Counted from the first letter of the stretch, positions 12,466 to 22,485 are shown. The stretch: DNA of 64,000 nt from Hymenobacter jejuensis (GCF_006337165.1 NZ_CP040896.1:248001-312000); one strand, 5' to 3'. Made by a program: numbers and translations. Notes: a model not told the origin generated them from the sequence alone.

Positions 12466-15400
12466 ATGGTTCTCAGAGTGTTATTTTCGTATCCGACGCA
12501 GGTCAGCTGGCTTGCAGTGCTACCTTTCAGCGGCAGATCCCCGTCTTTTTTGCCGCTTTCCGCAAACGCAACTTCCCGATTCGTGCCGGTTCAACTCCTT
12601 GTCAAATGGATTCTTCTGCCGCTGGCGCTGCTCTGCGGAGCTGGGGTTGGCCGGGCCCAGAGCATTGCACCCAGCGAGTTTCGGTTTGAGCACCTGACCG
12701 TCGATCAGGGCCTTTCGCACAGCGACGGCATGGCTGTGGCGCAGGACCCGGCCGGCTTCATCTGGATCGGGACCAACCGCGGCCTCGATCGCTACGACGG
12801 CTACGGGCTGAAGCAATATTCGCTGCCCGTCAATCCGCGCAATGGGGTTTCGGCCAACCGCATCAAAGTGGTGTATGTTGGGGCCGGGGGCCGGCTATGG
12901 GTGGGCACCGAGCGGGCCGGCCTGAGCCTCTACGATGCCGACCACGATACCTTCCTGAGCTTCGACGAGCGGCAGGTGCCCGCCGCTTACCGCGCACCGG
13001 CGCAGCTATTGGCGCAGTCCGATGTTACTGCCATCACATCCGATGCGCAGGGCCGCTTGTGGGTGGGCACGCAGCTGGATGGCTTGTTTGTGCTCACGTT
13101 TACGCGCCAGGGCAAGCTCCGGAACATGCAGCAATTTCCGCCGGCCGCCAATGGACGGGCGCCGCTCTCCCGCATCACGGGCATCGTGGCCGATGCGGAG
13201 GGCAAAGTGTGGATTGGCACCCTTGATGGAGGATTGCAGGTAATCCGCTCCACGGAAACCGGCTTAGCACTTCAGGACAAACCCTTGATTACCAACGCTA
13301 TACACGTCCTGCATCTCGACCGCCGCGGCGACCTCTGGATTGGCACCGAACGCCAGTTGTTCTGGGTATCGGCGGCCAACCGGCGCACCATGCGCGAGCT
13401 AAACAGCCACGCCCTGCCCCAAGTATTCCCGACGTTGCAGTCCGTTTTCCTAGATTCGGGTGGGCAGCTGTGGGTGGGCACCATTTACGGCCTCTACGTA
13501 TGGCGGGCCGGGGCAATTACGGGCCTGACGCCGCCCCTGCAAAACGTGCCGCCGACGTTGTTTCTGCCCCAGGACGGCGAACCGTTCAGCATCAATTCCG
13601 AACGCATCCACCAGATTTTTGAGGACCGCAACCGGATCATCTGGCTGTGTGCGTCCGCTGGCGGTCTCAACAAAGTCGATCTGCACCAGAAGCCCTTCGG
13701 CCGCATCCGGCAGCCGCTTACCGGCCAACGCCTTGCCCTGTCCAACAACTACGTCAACGCTATTTATAAGGAAGAAGCGCGCAACACGCTTTGGTTCGGC
13801 ACGCGCAACGGCGTATCCAGCTACGACCTCGCCCGCCACACGTTTCATAACTACCTCAACCAGCTTGAGAGCGCCCCGCGCGGCGTCGATGTATCCGCGG
13901 TTTTTCAGTCATCCAACGGCACGCTTTGGTTTGGGACGCGCGGCAACGGCCTCGTGACGCTCACCCGCCAGGATGGCCGCGAGCAGCTAACTACTTATTC
14001 CCACCTACCCGACGGCACGGATTTAAGCGCGTCGAGCATCGAGCGGCTCGCGCAAGACCGGTACGGCACGGTGTGGGCCGCCACCTTTTCCGACGGCCTG
14101 CACCGATTCAGCCCCACGGGGCAGTACCTGGGCGCGTACCGGCAGGGCAAAAGCGCGCTGCCCAGCAACCAGTTTACCTTCCTGCTCTACGACGACAAGC
14201 GCGACGTGCTGTGGGCTAGCACCCGCGATGCCGGCCTGCTGAAGCTGCGCGTCACCCCCGATTCGCTGCATTTGCTGGCGCAGTATCAGTACGCACCCGG
14301 CAAAGCCAACAGCTTGAAGGTCAATTATATATGGCCTCTGTTATTGGATGAGCAGGGTTCACTTTGGATCGGGACCATCGGGGGCGGGCTGCACCAGCTT
14401 ATTACCGCTGCCGACGGGCACGAAACCATTCGCCAATACCGGCAGCAGCTGCCGGAGAGCGATGTAGAAAGCATCCTGGCCGACGACGCCGGCAACCTCT
14501 GGATTGGCGGCACCGGCCTCTACCGCTTCACGCCCTCGACGCGTCACTACCTGCGCTACGACGTGGCCGACGGCCTGCAAAGCAATGCGTTCAAGATTGG
14601 GGCAGCGACGCGCGCGCAAGACGGCACGCTGTTTTTTGGCGGCATCAACGGCATCAACTATTTCCAACCCCCAGAGATTCAGGCCAATCCGATTCCGCCC
14701 GTGGTGCAGATCACCGGCCTGCGGGTGAGCAACAAGCCGGTGGCAGTAGGCGACACCCTGCACGGCCGCGTGTTGCTGGAAAAGGCTTTTGCGCAGCCCC
14801 AAACCCTAACCATCAAGGCCAGCGAAAACGACTTTGCCGTGGAGTTCGTCGCCCTCAATTATACCAATCCCCAGAAAAACCGCTATGCTTACCGTTTGCT
14901 CGGCTACAACAAAGACTGGGTTTACCCTGCGCCGGGGCAGCGCACGGCCAGCTTCGCCAACTTGCCGGCGGGACACTACACCTTGCAGATAAAAGCCAAC
15001 AACGGCGAAGGGATCTGGTCGCAGCGCTACGCCACCATGCAGTTCAGCGTGCTGGCGCCTTGGTGGAAAACGTGGTGGGCGTACGGGCTGTATGCGCTGG
15101 CTGCTTTGGGGGCCGTGGCGCTGTACCGGCGCTTCGAGATGGCCCAGCAAGAGCTGAAAAACCGGGTGGTACTGGAGCATTTTCAGGCCGAAAAAGAAAA
15201 GGAGCTGACCGAACTTAAACTGGGCTTTTTTACCAACGTCTCGCACGAGCTGCGCACGCCCCTCACCCTGATTTTGGGGCCAATGGAGGAAATCATCAGC
15301 ACCAACGGCTCCGTGCAGGGCCTGCGCGACAAGATTGTGCTCATGCACAAGCAAACGCGCAAGCTCTTCGACCTCGTCAACCAGCTGCTGGACTTCCGCA

Positions 15401-16845
15401 AGGTCGAGTCGGGCAACGTGCCGCTGCGGGCCAGCTACGGCGACGTGGTGCAGTTCCTGTCCGATATTTACCTGGTATTCAAGCTCAAAGCTGAGGAGCG
15501 CGGCATCGATTACACTCTGGATTTGCCGTCCGAGCCCGTGCCGCTCTACTTCGACCGGAGCAAGCTGGAAATCGTGCTGACCAACTTGCTGTCCAACGCT
15601 TTCAAGTATACGCCCGAAGGTCGCGGCATCAGTCTGTCAGCCACAGTGGTGGGCAGCCCCGGCGGCGAAGCTGTGTTTCAGGACGGCGTACTTACAGGTA
15701 ATTATTTGGAAGTCAGCGTTGTAGACGAAGGCACTGGTATCAAGGCCGATGAGCTGGCCCATATCTTCGATCCCTACTACCAAGCGTCGCACACCGATAC
15801 GTTGCGCATGACCGGCACGGGCATTGGCCTGTCGTTGGTGAAGCAGTTTGCCGAGCGCCACGGGGGCACCATCAGCGTGGAAAGCCGGGTGGGCGTGGGC
15901 TCGGCGTTCCGGCTGCGGCTGCCGTTTGGGCAGGCGCATCTGCAACCCGGCGACATTCAGGAAGACGACGCCACGCGGGCTGCCGAGCCGCCAGAAGTAA
16001 CGCTGCCCATGGACGATGCGGCCCTGGGCTGGTCGAACGAGCCGCTGGCCTTGCCGGCGCTGCCGCGGCTGCTGGTGGTGGAAGACAACGACGAAGTGCG
16101 CCAGTACCTGCAACAGCTTTTCGAGGCCGACTACGAAGTGATTCTGACCGCCGACGGCTTGGAAGGCTGGGAAAAAGCCCTTTCCCAAGCTCCGGACCTC
16201 ATCATCAGCGACGTGATGATGCCCCGCAGCGACGGCTTGGAACTGTGCCAGAAGCTGAAAAAGCATCCCAAAACCGCCCACATTCCGGTGCTGCTGCTCA
16301 CGGCCCGCACGGCTGCCCTCCACGAGCTGGAAGGCCTCGGCATGGGTGCCGACGACTACGTCAGCAAGCCTTTTAACCCCGCCATTCTGCAAGCCAAAGC
16401 GACTACTTTATTGCGTAATCGCCTGAAGCTGCGGGAGTACTACCAGCGGCAAATCCTGCTGGAACCGACCGAAGTCGTCATTGCCGACGCTGACAAGCAG
16501 TTTCTGGAAAACGCGATGGGCGTGGTCGAGCAGCACCTCGACGACCCCGAGTTCAGCGTACAGGTACTGGTGCGGGAAGTGGGCATGAGTCAGTCGGTTT
16601 TTTACCGGCGCATCAAGAGCATCACGGGCCAGACGGCGGTCGAGTTTATCCGCGACGTCCGCATGAAACGGGCTGCCCAGCTCTTGGCCCAAACCACGAT
16701 GCGCGTGTCGGAAGTGGCATTCCAAGTAGGCATTGAAGACGCCAAGTACTTCCGCAAAACGTTCCAGAAAATTTATTCCCTCTCCCCTTCCGAATATGCC
16801 AAGCAACACCGTCAGAGCCGGGAATCAGCCTCTACACCATCTTAA
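12466..16845 (+). CDS. Hybrid two-component system sensor-regulator (HTCS)
   Basis: A protein of about 1459 residues combining sensor, kinase and transcription factor. The start is uncertain: ATG at 12466, or GTG at 12583, which places VPVQLLVKWILLPLALLCG directly as a signal/anchor. Then come about 14 two-component propeller repeats (LWVGT..., VWIGT..., LWFGT...) in the periplasm, a Y_Y_Y domain (about 780-860), and a transmembrane helix (about 866-890). A HisKA domain follows with H927 in NVSHELRTP, then a HATPase with NLLSNAFKYTP and GTGIGLSLVK. The receiver domain has D1249 in ISDVMMPRSDG, and the C-terminal AraC helix-turn-helix spans about 1350-1450. HTCS proteins sense oligosaccharides directly in the propeller and activate the local polysaccharide locus. 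Its position between divergent glycosidase sets makes it their likely activator. Confidence 0.93.
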   Translation: MVLRVLFSYPTQVSWLAVLPFSGRSPSFLPLSANATSRFVPVQLLVKWILLPLALLCGAGVGRAQSIAPSEFRFEHLTVDQGLSHSDGMAVAQDPAGFIWIGTNRGLDRYDGYGLKQYSLPVNPRNGVSANRIKVVYVGAGGRLWVGTERAGLSLYDADHDTFLSFDERQVPAAYRAPAQLLAQSDVTAITSDAQGRLWVGTQLDGLFVLTFTRQGKLRNMQQFPPAANGRAPLSRITGIVADAEGKVWIGTLDGGLQVIRSTETGLALQDKPLITNAIHVLHLDRRGDLWIGTERQLFWVSAANRRTMRELNSHALPQVFPTLQSVFLDSGGQLWVGTIYGLYVWRAGAITGLTPPLQNVPPTLFLPQDGEPFSINSERIHQIFEDRNRIIWLCASAGGLNKVDLHQKPFGRIRQPLTGQRLALSNNYVNAIYKEEARNTLWFGTRNGVSSYDLARHTFHNYLNQLESAPRGVDVSAVFQSSNGTLWFGTRGNGLVTLTRQDGREQLTTYSHLPDGTDLSASSIERLAQDRYGTVWAATFSDGLHRFSPTGQYLGAYRQGKSALPSNQFTFLLYDDKRDVLWASTRDAGLLKLRVTPDSLHLLAQYQYAPGKANSLKVNYIWPLLLDEQGSLWIGTIGGGLHQLITAADGHETIRQYRQQLPESDVESILADDAGNLWIGGTGLYRFTPSTRHYLRYDVADGLQSNAFKIGAATRAQDGTLFFGGINGINYFQPPEIQANPIPPVVQITGLRVSNKPVAVGDTLHGRVLLEKAFAQPQTLTIKASENDFAVEFVALNYTNPQKNRYAYRLLGYNKDWVYPAPGQRTASFANLPAGHYTLQIKANNGEGIWSQRYATMQFSVLAPWWKTWWAYGLYALAALGAVALYRRFEMAQQELKNRVVLEHFQAEKEKELTELKLGFFTNVSHELRTPLTLILGPMEEIISTNGSVQGLRDKIVLMHKQTRKLFDLVNQLLDFRKVESGNVPLRASYGDVVQFLSDIYLVFKLKAEERGIDYTLDLPSEPVPLYFDRSKLEIVLTNLLSNAFKYTPEGRGISLSATVVGSPGGEAVFQDGVLTGNYLEVSVVDEGTGIKADELAHIFDPYYQASHTDTLRMTGTGIGLSLVKQFAERHGGTISVESRVGVGSAFRLRLPFGQAHLQPGDIQEDDATRAAEPPEVTLPMDDAALGWSNEPLALPALPRLLVVEDNDEVRQYLQQLFEADYEVILTADGLEGWEKALSQAPDLIISDVMMPRSDGLELCQKLKKHPKTAHIPVLLLTARTAALHELEGLGMGADDYVSKPFNPAILQAKATTLLRNRLKLREYYQRQILLEPTEVVIADADKQFLENAMGVVEQHLDDPEFSVQVLVREVGMSQSVFYRRIKSITGQTAVEFIRDVRMKRAAQLLAQTTMRVSEVAFQVGIEDAKYFRKTFQKIYSLSPSEYAKQHRQSRESASTPS

Positions 16846-16847
16846 TA

Positions 16848-16874
16848 CAAATATTTGATAATCAATTATTTATA
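16848..16874. repeat. Recurrent palindrome copy (upstream of GH105)
   Basis: CAAATATTTGATAATCAATT then ATTTATA, right after the hybrid-regulator stop and about 170 bp before the GH105 ATG. Confidence 0.6.
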
Positions 16875-17046
16875 CTACTTCATAAAACGAATAACGCATC
16901 GTATGCAAAGCATGAACCCCTACATGCAACGCGGCCGGGGACGAGTATAGCCCCTGTAAAGCGTTAAAATCTCCCCCTGTTTTTTCGGGCGAACCCAGTA
17001 CTATTGCTTCTCCTACCTTTCATCCCTCCTTCCCACCCTTCCGCAT

Positions 17047-18180
17047 ATGACCGCCAACCACTTCTTACGCTTTCCCCGCCTGTTACTCAGCGGCTTACTT
17101 CTGACTTTAGGCCTCGGTCACACAAGCCAGGCGCAGTCCGTGGCCTCCGCCGACCAAGCGGTGTTCAAGCCCAAATTCATCAAGAAACAGATGCTGAAAA
17201 CGGCGCAGTGGCAGTTGGCGCACCCCAAACACAAAGTCACCGACTGGACAAACGGGGCCTTCTATTCGGGCGTATTTGCGGCGTATCAAACCACGAAATC
17301 TAAGCTGCTGCTGGACTCGATGATGGCCATGGGTGAGCGTACTAAGTGGCAACCCGACCGCCGCTACGACCACGCCGACGACATCGCCATCTGCCAGACT
17401 TACCTCAACCTGTACCGCCTGAAAAAAGACCGGCGCATGATTGAGCCTACGCTGGCGGTACTAGAGAAATTTCGGACGGAGCCGGGGCCGGAAGTACGCG
17501 ACCACGGCATTGCCTGGTGGTGGTGCGACGCCCTGTTTATGGGTCCGCCGGTGTTGGTGAAGGTGGCGGTAATGGAGAACAAGCCGGAATACCTGACCCT
17601 CAACGATACGCTGTATCAACAAACTTATCGCCGCCTGTTCAACCACCAAGAGCACCTGTTTGCCCGCGATGCAAGCTACCTCTTGAGCGAGTCGGGCGAG
17701 GGCAAAAAGGAAAGCAACGGGCAGCGCGTATTCTGGTCGCGGGGCAATGGGTGGGTGATGGGCGGCTTGGTGCAAATTCTGCAGGAGTTGCCCCAAAATC
17801 ATCCGAGCCGCGGTTTTTACACCAGCTTGTTTAAGGAAATGAGCACGCGCCTCGTGCAGCTTCAGCAACCCGACGGCTTGTGGCGCTCCAGCCTGCTCGA
17901 CCCGGCGGCTTACCCCGGCGGCGAAACCTCCGGTTCGGGCTTCGACTGCTACGCCATGGCGTGGGGCATCAACCAAGGGATTTTGGACAAGCAGCAGTTC
18001 CTGCCGGCGGTGCAAAAAGCCTGGGTAGCGCTCAACAAAGTAGTGTCGCCGGAAGGGCGCGTGGGCTGGGTGCAGCCCATCGGTGCCGACCCACGTCGCG
18101 ACTTTTCGGCCGACAGTTGGGAAGTGTACGGCACGGGCGCTTTTCTGCTGGCCGGCTCGGAAGTCATTAAGCTTAAGTAG
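17047..18180 (+). CDS. GH105/GH88-type unsaturated rhamnogalacturonyl hydrolase
   Basis: A 377-residue secreted (alpha/alpha)6-barrel enzyme that removes the unsaturated uronic acid left on pectin fragments by lyases. A signal peptide is present (to about residue 30, ending TSQAQ). Characteristic segments are visible: YDHADDIAICQTYL (about 107-120), HGIAWWWCDALFMGPP with the likely catalytic D161, and NGQRVFWSRGNGWVMGGL. It follows the HTCS by 200 bp, with a copy of the recurrent palindrome and a C/T-rich stretch in between. It is followed after 33 bp by the DUF2264 gene. It points to rhamnogalacturonan I as part of the locus substrate. Confidence 0.9.
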   Translation: MTANHFLRFPRLLLSGLLLTLGLGHTSQAQSVASADQAVFKPKFIKKQMLKTAQWQLAHPKHKVTDWTNGAFYSGVFAAYQTTKSKLLLDSMMAMGERTKWQPDRRYDHADDIAICQTYLNLYRLKKDRRMIEPTLAVLEKFRTEPGPEVRDHGIAWWWCDALFMGPPVLVKVAVMENKPEYLTLNDTLYQQTYRRLFNHQEHLFARDASYLLSESGEGKKESNGQRVFWSRGNGWVMGGLVQILQELPQNHPSRGFYTSLFKEMSTRLVQLQQPDGLWRSSLLDPAAYPGGETSGSGFDCYAMAWGINQGILDKQQFLPAVQKAWVALNKVVSPEGRVGWVQPIGADPRRDFSADSWEVYGTGAFLLAGSEVIKLK

Positions 18181-18213
18181 CTTACGCTACGCCCGCTTCT
18201 GCCGATTGCTCGC

Positions 18214-19455
18214 ATGAAACGACGTTCCTTTGTTGCCCGGGCGGCTACCGGCCTTTCGGCGCTCGCCCTGCCCGTACCCGTTTGGGCGGATACTGCTACG
18301 CCAACCCTGGCCAAAACCGATGACCGCGCGTACTGGCTGAGCATGGTGCTACGCGTTGTAGAACCCGTTTTGAAAGCCGGCGCCCAAGGACAGCTTAAGG
18401 CCACAATGCCCATTGAAGCCGCACCGGGTCAGGAAGAAGGCCGCCGCAAAGTGTCGCACCTCGAAGCCCTGGGGCGTACGCTTTCTGGGCTAGCGCCGTG
18501 GTTGGAAATGACAGGCGCGGCAGCGGCGGAGGCGGCGCAGCAAAAGCGCTATGCTGAGTTGGCTCGTCAGGCAATAGCCCACGCCGTAAATCCACAATCA
18601 CCTGACTTTCTGAACTTTACCGAAGGCGGGCAGCCGGTAGTGGATGCCGCTTTTCTGGCCCACGCCCTGTTGCGCGCCCCCACGCAGCTTTGGCAGCAAC
18701 TGCCCGCCGCCACGCAGACGCAACTTGTGCAGGCGTTGCAAAGCAGCCGCGTGATTAAGCCCGTGTACAGCAACTGGCTGCTGTTCAGCGCCATCATCGA
18801 AGCGGCCTTGCTGAAATTCACCGGCGCGGGCGACCTGATGCGCATGGATTATGCCATTAAGCAGCACCAGATCTGGTACAAAGGCGATGGCACCTACGGC
18901 GACGGCCCCGACTATCACTGGGACTATTACAACAGCTACGTCATCCAGCCCATGCTGCTGGATGTAGTTGGTACTCTGGTGAATGCGGACAAGGAGCGCA
19001 AAGAGTTGCTGGAAACGTTGCGGGCCCGCGCGCGGCGCTACGCAGTGGTACAAGAGCGCCTTATTGCGCCCGATGGCTCGTTTGCAGCGTTTGGCCGGTC
19101 GTTGGCGTATCGGTGCGGAGCGTTTCAGCACTTGGCCCAAATGGCGCTGCAACAGCAACTTCCGGCCGAGCTGCCAACTGGCCAGGTACGGAATGCCCTG
19201 ACGGCCGTGATCCGGCGCACGCTGGAGCCGCGCGGCACTTTTGACGCCAAAGGCTGGCTTCAAATCGGGCTGTGTGGGCACCAGCCCAGCATTGGCGAAG
19301 GCTACATCTCCACCGGCAGCCTTTATCTCTGCACTACTGCCTTTTTGCCCTTGGGCCTTCCCCCCACCGATGCCTTCTGGACCAGCCCCGCCGGCGACTG
19401 GACGGCCCGCCAAATCTGGTCGGGGCAGGACGTGAAAACCGACCACGCGCTATAA
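18214..19455 (+). CDS. DUF2264-domain protein with Tat-like signal
   Basis: A 413-residue protein covered by DUF2264, a family of uncharacterised helical-barrel proteins found in polysaccharide loci of Bacteroidota. The N terminus, MKRRSFVARAATGLSALALP, has a twin-arginine followed by a hydrophobic stretch, so Tat export is likely. Recognisable stretches are GRTLSGLAPWLE (about 89-100), VKPVYSNWLLFSAIIEA and YGDGPDYHWDYYNSYVI. Some relatives act near pectin-derived uronic acid sugars, but no reaction is established from this sequence. It is co-directional with GH105 (33 bp gap) and converges with the hydrolase gene ending at 19482. Confidence 0.8.
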   Translation: MKRRSFVARAATGLSALALPVPVWADTATPTLAKTDDRAYWLSMVLRVVEPVLKAGAQGQLKATMPIEAAPGQEEGRRKVSHLEALGRTLSGLAPWLEMTGAAAAEAAQQKRYAELARQAIAHAVNPQSPDFLNFTEGGQPVVDAAFLAHALLRAPTQLWQQLPAATQTQLVQALQSSRVIKPVYSNWLLFSAIIEAALLKFTGAGDLMRMDYAIKQHQIWYKGDGTYGDGPDYHWDYYNSYVIQPMLLDVVGTLVNADKERKELLETLRARARRYAVVQERLIAPDGSFAAFGRSLAYRCGAFQHLAQMALQQQLPAELPTGQVRNALTAVIRRTLEPRGTFDAKGWLQIGLCGHQPSIGEGYISTGSLYLCTTAFLPLGLPPTDAFWTSPAGDWTARQIWSGQDVKTDHAL

Positions 19456-19481
19456 CCAATTGGCTAGCAACGCATTGTCGC

Positions 19482-20603
19482 TTAGCGTTTTCCAGCCAAG
19501 AACTTACCAATCGTTTCGTTCAGAAACTTGCCGTCTGCGGGGTTAGGAGCGGCGCCGGCCGTATGCCCCCACAGGGACGGAATTGGCGCCAGCGTAACGC
19601 CGGGAATAAAGGCTGCCTCGTAGCGCGCATCGGTGAGGGGAAAGTAGAGATCGGTTTCGGAAGGCATGTAGAGCAACGGCACTTTAATGGAACGCAGCGC
19701 CTTTTCTACATCGCCCCCAAAACCAGCCGTAGCGCCTACGTCGTGGCGCTCCCAAGTGCGCATTTGCAGGATCAGATCGTTGGCATCGGCGCCGGGGATG
19801 AAGTTGGTGCGGTAGCCGTTGAGCACTTGCTCGAACGTGGTGCCGGGCGGCGAATTGGCCCGCCAAAGCTCACGCCGCCACCATTCCTGCGAAAACAGCC
19901 AGCCCGTCCAAACCGTTGCAAAGGCCTCTAAGCCTTTGGTAGGCGGACTGGTGTAGTCGCCGTTGTTGAAAGCTGCATCGGCAGTGAGGGCCGCAATTTG
20001 GCCTTCGAGGCGCACCACGCCGTGTGGGTAGGTTTTGGCCGTACCCGAAGTCGCTACGATGCGATCGGCAAACGTGGGGTAGCTTACCGCCCACTGAAAA
20101 GCCTGCTGCGCTCCCATCGAAAACCCGATAATCGCTCGCAAGTGATTTACCTTCAAATCTTTAGCAAGGAGTTGGTGTACGGCTTCGACGTTGTCGCGGA
20201 TGGTCGTTACCGGGAAGCGCGGGCCGTGAAACGGGGCGGGTGTATTGCTAGGCGACGACGAATGGCCATTGCCAAACAACTCCGTAGCCACCAGATACAA
20301 CTGCGTAGTATCCAGGGCTTTGCCCGGCCCGATGAGCCATTCGTACCCATGATGATCGGCCATGTAGTGCGAGGGCAGCAGCACGACGTTGTCATGTTTG
20401 GCATTGAGGTGGCCATATGTGCCGTACACGACGCGGGCGCGTGGCAGCGTCACGCCGCTTTCGGTCTTGAAGTTGTTGATGAAAAACTCGTGGTGCTTGG
20501 CGCGATCTACACGTTTGGCGGGCGGTTCCTGCGCCCGAGCGGGGCCAAGTAGCAGTAGCAATGCAGCGAACAGGCAAAAGCAGCGCGTATTAAGACCAAT
20601 CAT
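19482..20603 (-). CDS. Secreted MetX-like alpha/beta hydrolase (homoserine O-acetyltransferase family fold)
   Basis: A 373-residue alpha/beta-hydrolase. The ATG at 20603 starts a good signal peptide (MIGLNTRCFCLFAALLLLLG), and the only longer option is a TTG. The triad is visible: S162 in IIGFSMGAQQAF, D318 in SETDLYFP and H347 in SLWGHTAG. The fold and motifs resemble homoserine/serine O-acetyltransferases. The export signal, and the isolation from other methionine genes, argue for a hydrolase or acyltransferase acting outside the cytoplasm rather than methionine synthesis. A copy of the recurrent palindrome lies 34 bp upstream (20637-20665). Confidence 0.82.
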   Translation of the reverse strand: MIGLNTRCFCLFAALLLLLGPARAQEPPAKRVDRAKHHEFFINNFKTESGVTLPRARVVYGTYGHLNAKHDNVVLLPSHYMADHHGYEWLIGPGKALDTTQLYLVATELFGNGHSSSPSNTPAPFHGPRFPVTTIRDNVEAVHQLLAKDLKVNHLRAIIGFSMGAQQAFQWAVSYPTFADRIVATSGTAKTYPHGVVRLEGQIAALTADAAFNNGDYTSPPTKGLEAFATVWTGWLFSQEWWRRELWRANSPPGTTFEQVLNGYRTNFIPGADANDLILQMRTWERHDVGATAGFGGDVEKALRSIKVPLLYMPSETDLYFPLTDARYEAAFIPGVTLAPIPSLWGHTAGAAPNPADGKFLNETIGKFLAGKR

Positions 20604-20636
20604 AGTTTTCAAAGAAGAGAGCAAATTCAATCAAAT

Positions 20637-20665
20637 CATAAATAATTGATTAACAATTACTTATG
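20637..20665. repeat. Recurrent palindrome copy (MetX-like gene upstream)
   Basis: ATAAATAATTGATTAACAAT then TACTTATG, 34 bp before the hydrolase ATG on the minus strand. Confidence 0.5.
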
Positions 20666-20711
20666 GCAATTTACGTAAACAATAAAACACTATCTCACCA
20701 CACTAACTGCT

Positions 20712-22076
20712 TTACGCAATGGCGTCTTCTTCAGCGGCGAGATACGTTTTTTCTTTTATGAAGTGCGCCACCACGGCAAACAGCGTAACGTTGACGGCCA
20801 TAAGCCCCACGAAAAACCAATAATAGTTGGCGCCCTGAAAGCGGGCGAAAAAGCCGCCGCTGACAATGCTGTTGTTCATCAGGGCCAAAAAGAAATTGCC
20901 GGCCGCAATGGTCAGTAGCCACAGGGCCGTCATGAGGCTTTTCATGGACTTAGGCGCTTGGGTATAAGCATATTCCAAGCCCGTAACGGCTACCATCAGG
21001 GTGCCGCCGGCTACTATAAAGTAGGCCAGTACCTGCCACCACACCGACGGACTGCCGCCCGTATCGAGGCTATGCTGGATGCCGGCAACCACGGCTAGCG
21101 CTACGGCCACGATCACCATGCCCACCCCAATGCGGCGCAACGGCGTCATACGGATGCCTAGCCGGGCCAGGCCGGGGTACACGCGGTAGGTCAGCAGCGG
21201 ATTGAGCCCGATGCCAAACACAATGCCCAGAATCTGAAGCTGTTCGGGCAAAGGCGTAAAGCCGGGCCACAGTTGGCGGTTGAGGTGAGCCGCCTGCAAC
21301 ACCCATTCCGATACGCTTTGGTCGTAAAGGGCCCACACCACCGGAATAAACGCGAAAATCAGTCCGACACGGACTAGCGCCGCCCGGCCTTCAGCGTGGC
21401 CAAACGTCAGTTGGATACCCCTCACTAAGCCCGTAGGCGGCACCCGCACGTAGCGATGCCGGCCGAGCCAAAAAGTAAGCGCGGCCACCGCCATCAGAAT
21501 GCCCGGCACTCCAAACGCCACTGCGGCCCCAAAGCGGGCATACAGTATGGGTACAAAAGCTGTGGAAACGGCCGCTCCTACGTCGATGGCCAGTTGAAAC
21601 CAGCCGTAAGCCTTCGGGAGCAAATGCGCGTTGCTGCGGTTAAACTGATCGCCCAGGTTGGCCGTGACGCTGGATTTAATCCCTCCCATGCTCACAGCCA
21701 CCACCAGAAGCCCCACGCGAAACCCCTGCAAATCATTGGCATACGCAGCCAGCAACACATGCCCCACGCAGTAGAGCAACGACACGTACAGAATAACCCG
21801 GTACTTTCCGAGCACCCAGTCGGCCAGCAGGGCTCCGAGCACTGGCATCGCGTAGCCCAACGCCACAAAGGAGTGCACTAAGTCATTGGCCCGCGCCTCT
21901 GCCAGCGCGTCGAGGCCGGGGCTGTGGGCGGGATTGTAAAACTGCGCCACCAGAAAGGTGGGCAGGATGGCGCGCATGCCGTAATAACTGAACCGCTCTG
22001 CAACCTCATTGCCCACGATGAACGGCACCGCTTTGGGGAACGCGCCGGGCTGCGCCGGCAGGGTACGGGTTGGCAT
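20712..22076 (-). CDS. POT/PTR2-family proton-dependent oligopeptide transporter
   Basis: A 454-residue inner-membrane transporter with about 12 hydrophobic helices. The N-terminal signature GNEVAERFSYYGMRAIL (about 22-38) is the ExxERFxYY motif of proton-coupled di/tripeptide symporters. It is slightly shorter than the usual 480-500 residues of bacterial POT proteins. It follows a small membrane-protein gene (start 22322) in the same direction with a gap of about 108 bp and could import the peptides released by exported peptidases such as the one at 3080. Substrate is inferred from the family. Confidence 0.88.
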   Translation of the reverse strand: MPTRTLPAQPGAFPKAVPFIVGNEVAERFSYYGMRAILPTFLVAQFYNPAHSPGLDALAEARANDLVHSFVALGYAMPVLGALLADWVLGKYRVILYVSLLYCVGHVLLAAYANDLQGFRVGLLVVAVSMGGIKSSVTANLGDQFNRSNAHLLPKAYGWFQLAIDVGAAVSTAFVPILYARFGAAVAFGVPGILMAVAALTFWLGRHRYVRVPPTGLVRGIQLTFGHAEGRAALVRVGLIFAFIPVVWALYDQSVSEWVLQAAHLNRQLWPGFTPLPEQLQILGIVFGIGLNPLLTYRVYPGLARLGIRMTPLRRIGVGMVIVAVALAVVAGIQHSLDTGGSPSVWWQVLAYFIVAGGTLMVAVTGLEYAYTQAPKSMKSLMTALWLLTIAAGNFFLALMNNSIVSGGFFARFQGANYYWFFVGLMAVNVTLFAVVAHFIKEKTYLAAEEDAIA

Positions 22077-22184
22077 ACAGGGCGGGTTGAGGCGAAGAGA
22101 TGCAGTGCAGCAACTTACTTATAATCAGCCAATCAGCAACCGCTGCGCGTACTTTCTCCGGTTTTTGCTTCTTGCAGCAAGCAC

Positions 22185-22322
22185 TCAGTGATGCCCCATC
22201 GAGAACCACCACTCCATGAGCAAGTAGCCAATTCCCAACAGGTTGATTATCATCAGAATCACCACGCGGCGCTTCCACCGCAGCAGGCTATAGCGTCGTC
22301 TGAGCCAGTGTAGTTCCTCCAT
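22185..22322 (-). CDS. Small 45-residue single-pass membrane protein
   Basis: ATG at 22322 follows a GGTCG-containing leader and encodes 45 residues. A basic N-terminal part (RRRYSLLRWKRR) is followed by one hydrophobic helix (VVILMIINLLGIGYLL) and a short tail ending MGHH. The charge pattern predicts the N terminus in the cytoplasm. It lies upstream of the POT transporter on the same strand and may be co-transcribed as an accessory subunit. No family was recognised. Confidence 0.5.
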   Translation of the reverse strand: MEELHWLRRRYSLLRWKRRVVILMIINLLGIGYLLMEWWFSMGHH

Positions 22323-22463
22323 CGACCTTAAGGTAGCGGCGCCGAACGCAAAAGTTGCCGGCCGGAAGCAACTTTATTATAAGGTATGCCCTGTGCACTA
22401 GCTGGCCACGGGTAAATGGAGCAAAAAGCCTCGACCTAAGGAATAGTGGCCTACGTATAAATC

Positions 22464-22485
22464 ATTAATAATCAATTAATTATCA
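22464..22485. repeat. Recurrent palindrome copy (between AraC stop and small gene)
   Basis: ATTAATAATCAATTAATTAT then CA. A more degenerate copy, 142 bp upstream of the 45-residue membrane-protein gene. Confidence 0.4.

Noticed and set aside
19482..20603. True homoserine O-acetyltransferase (metX)
   Set aside because: The fold and triad match, but the clear signal peptide and lack of methionine genes nearby make a cytoplasmic biosynthetic role unlikely.
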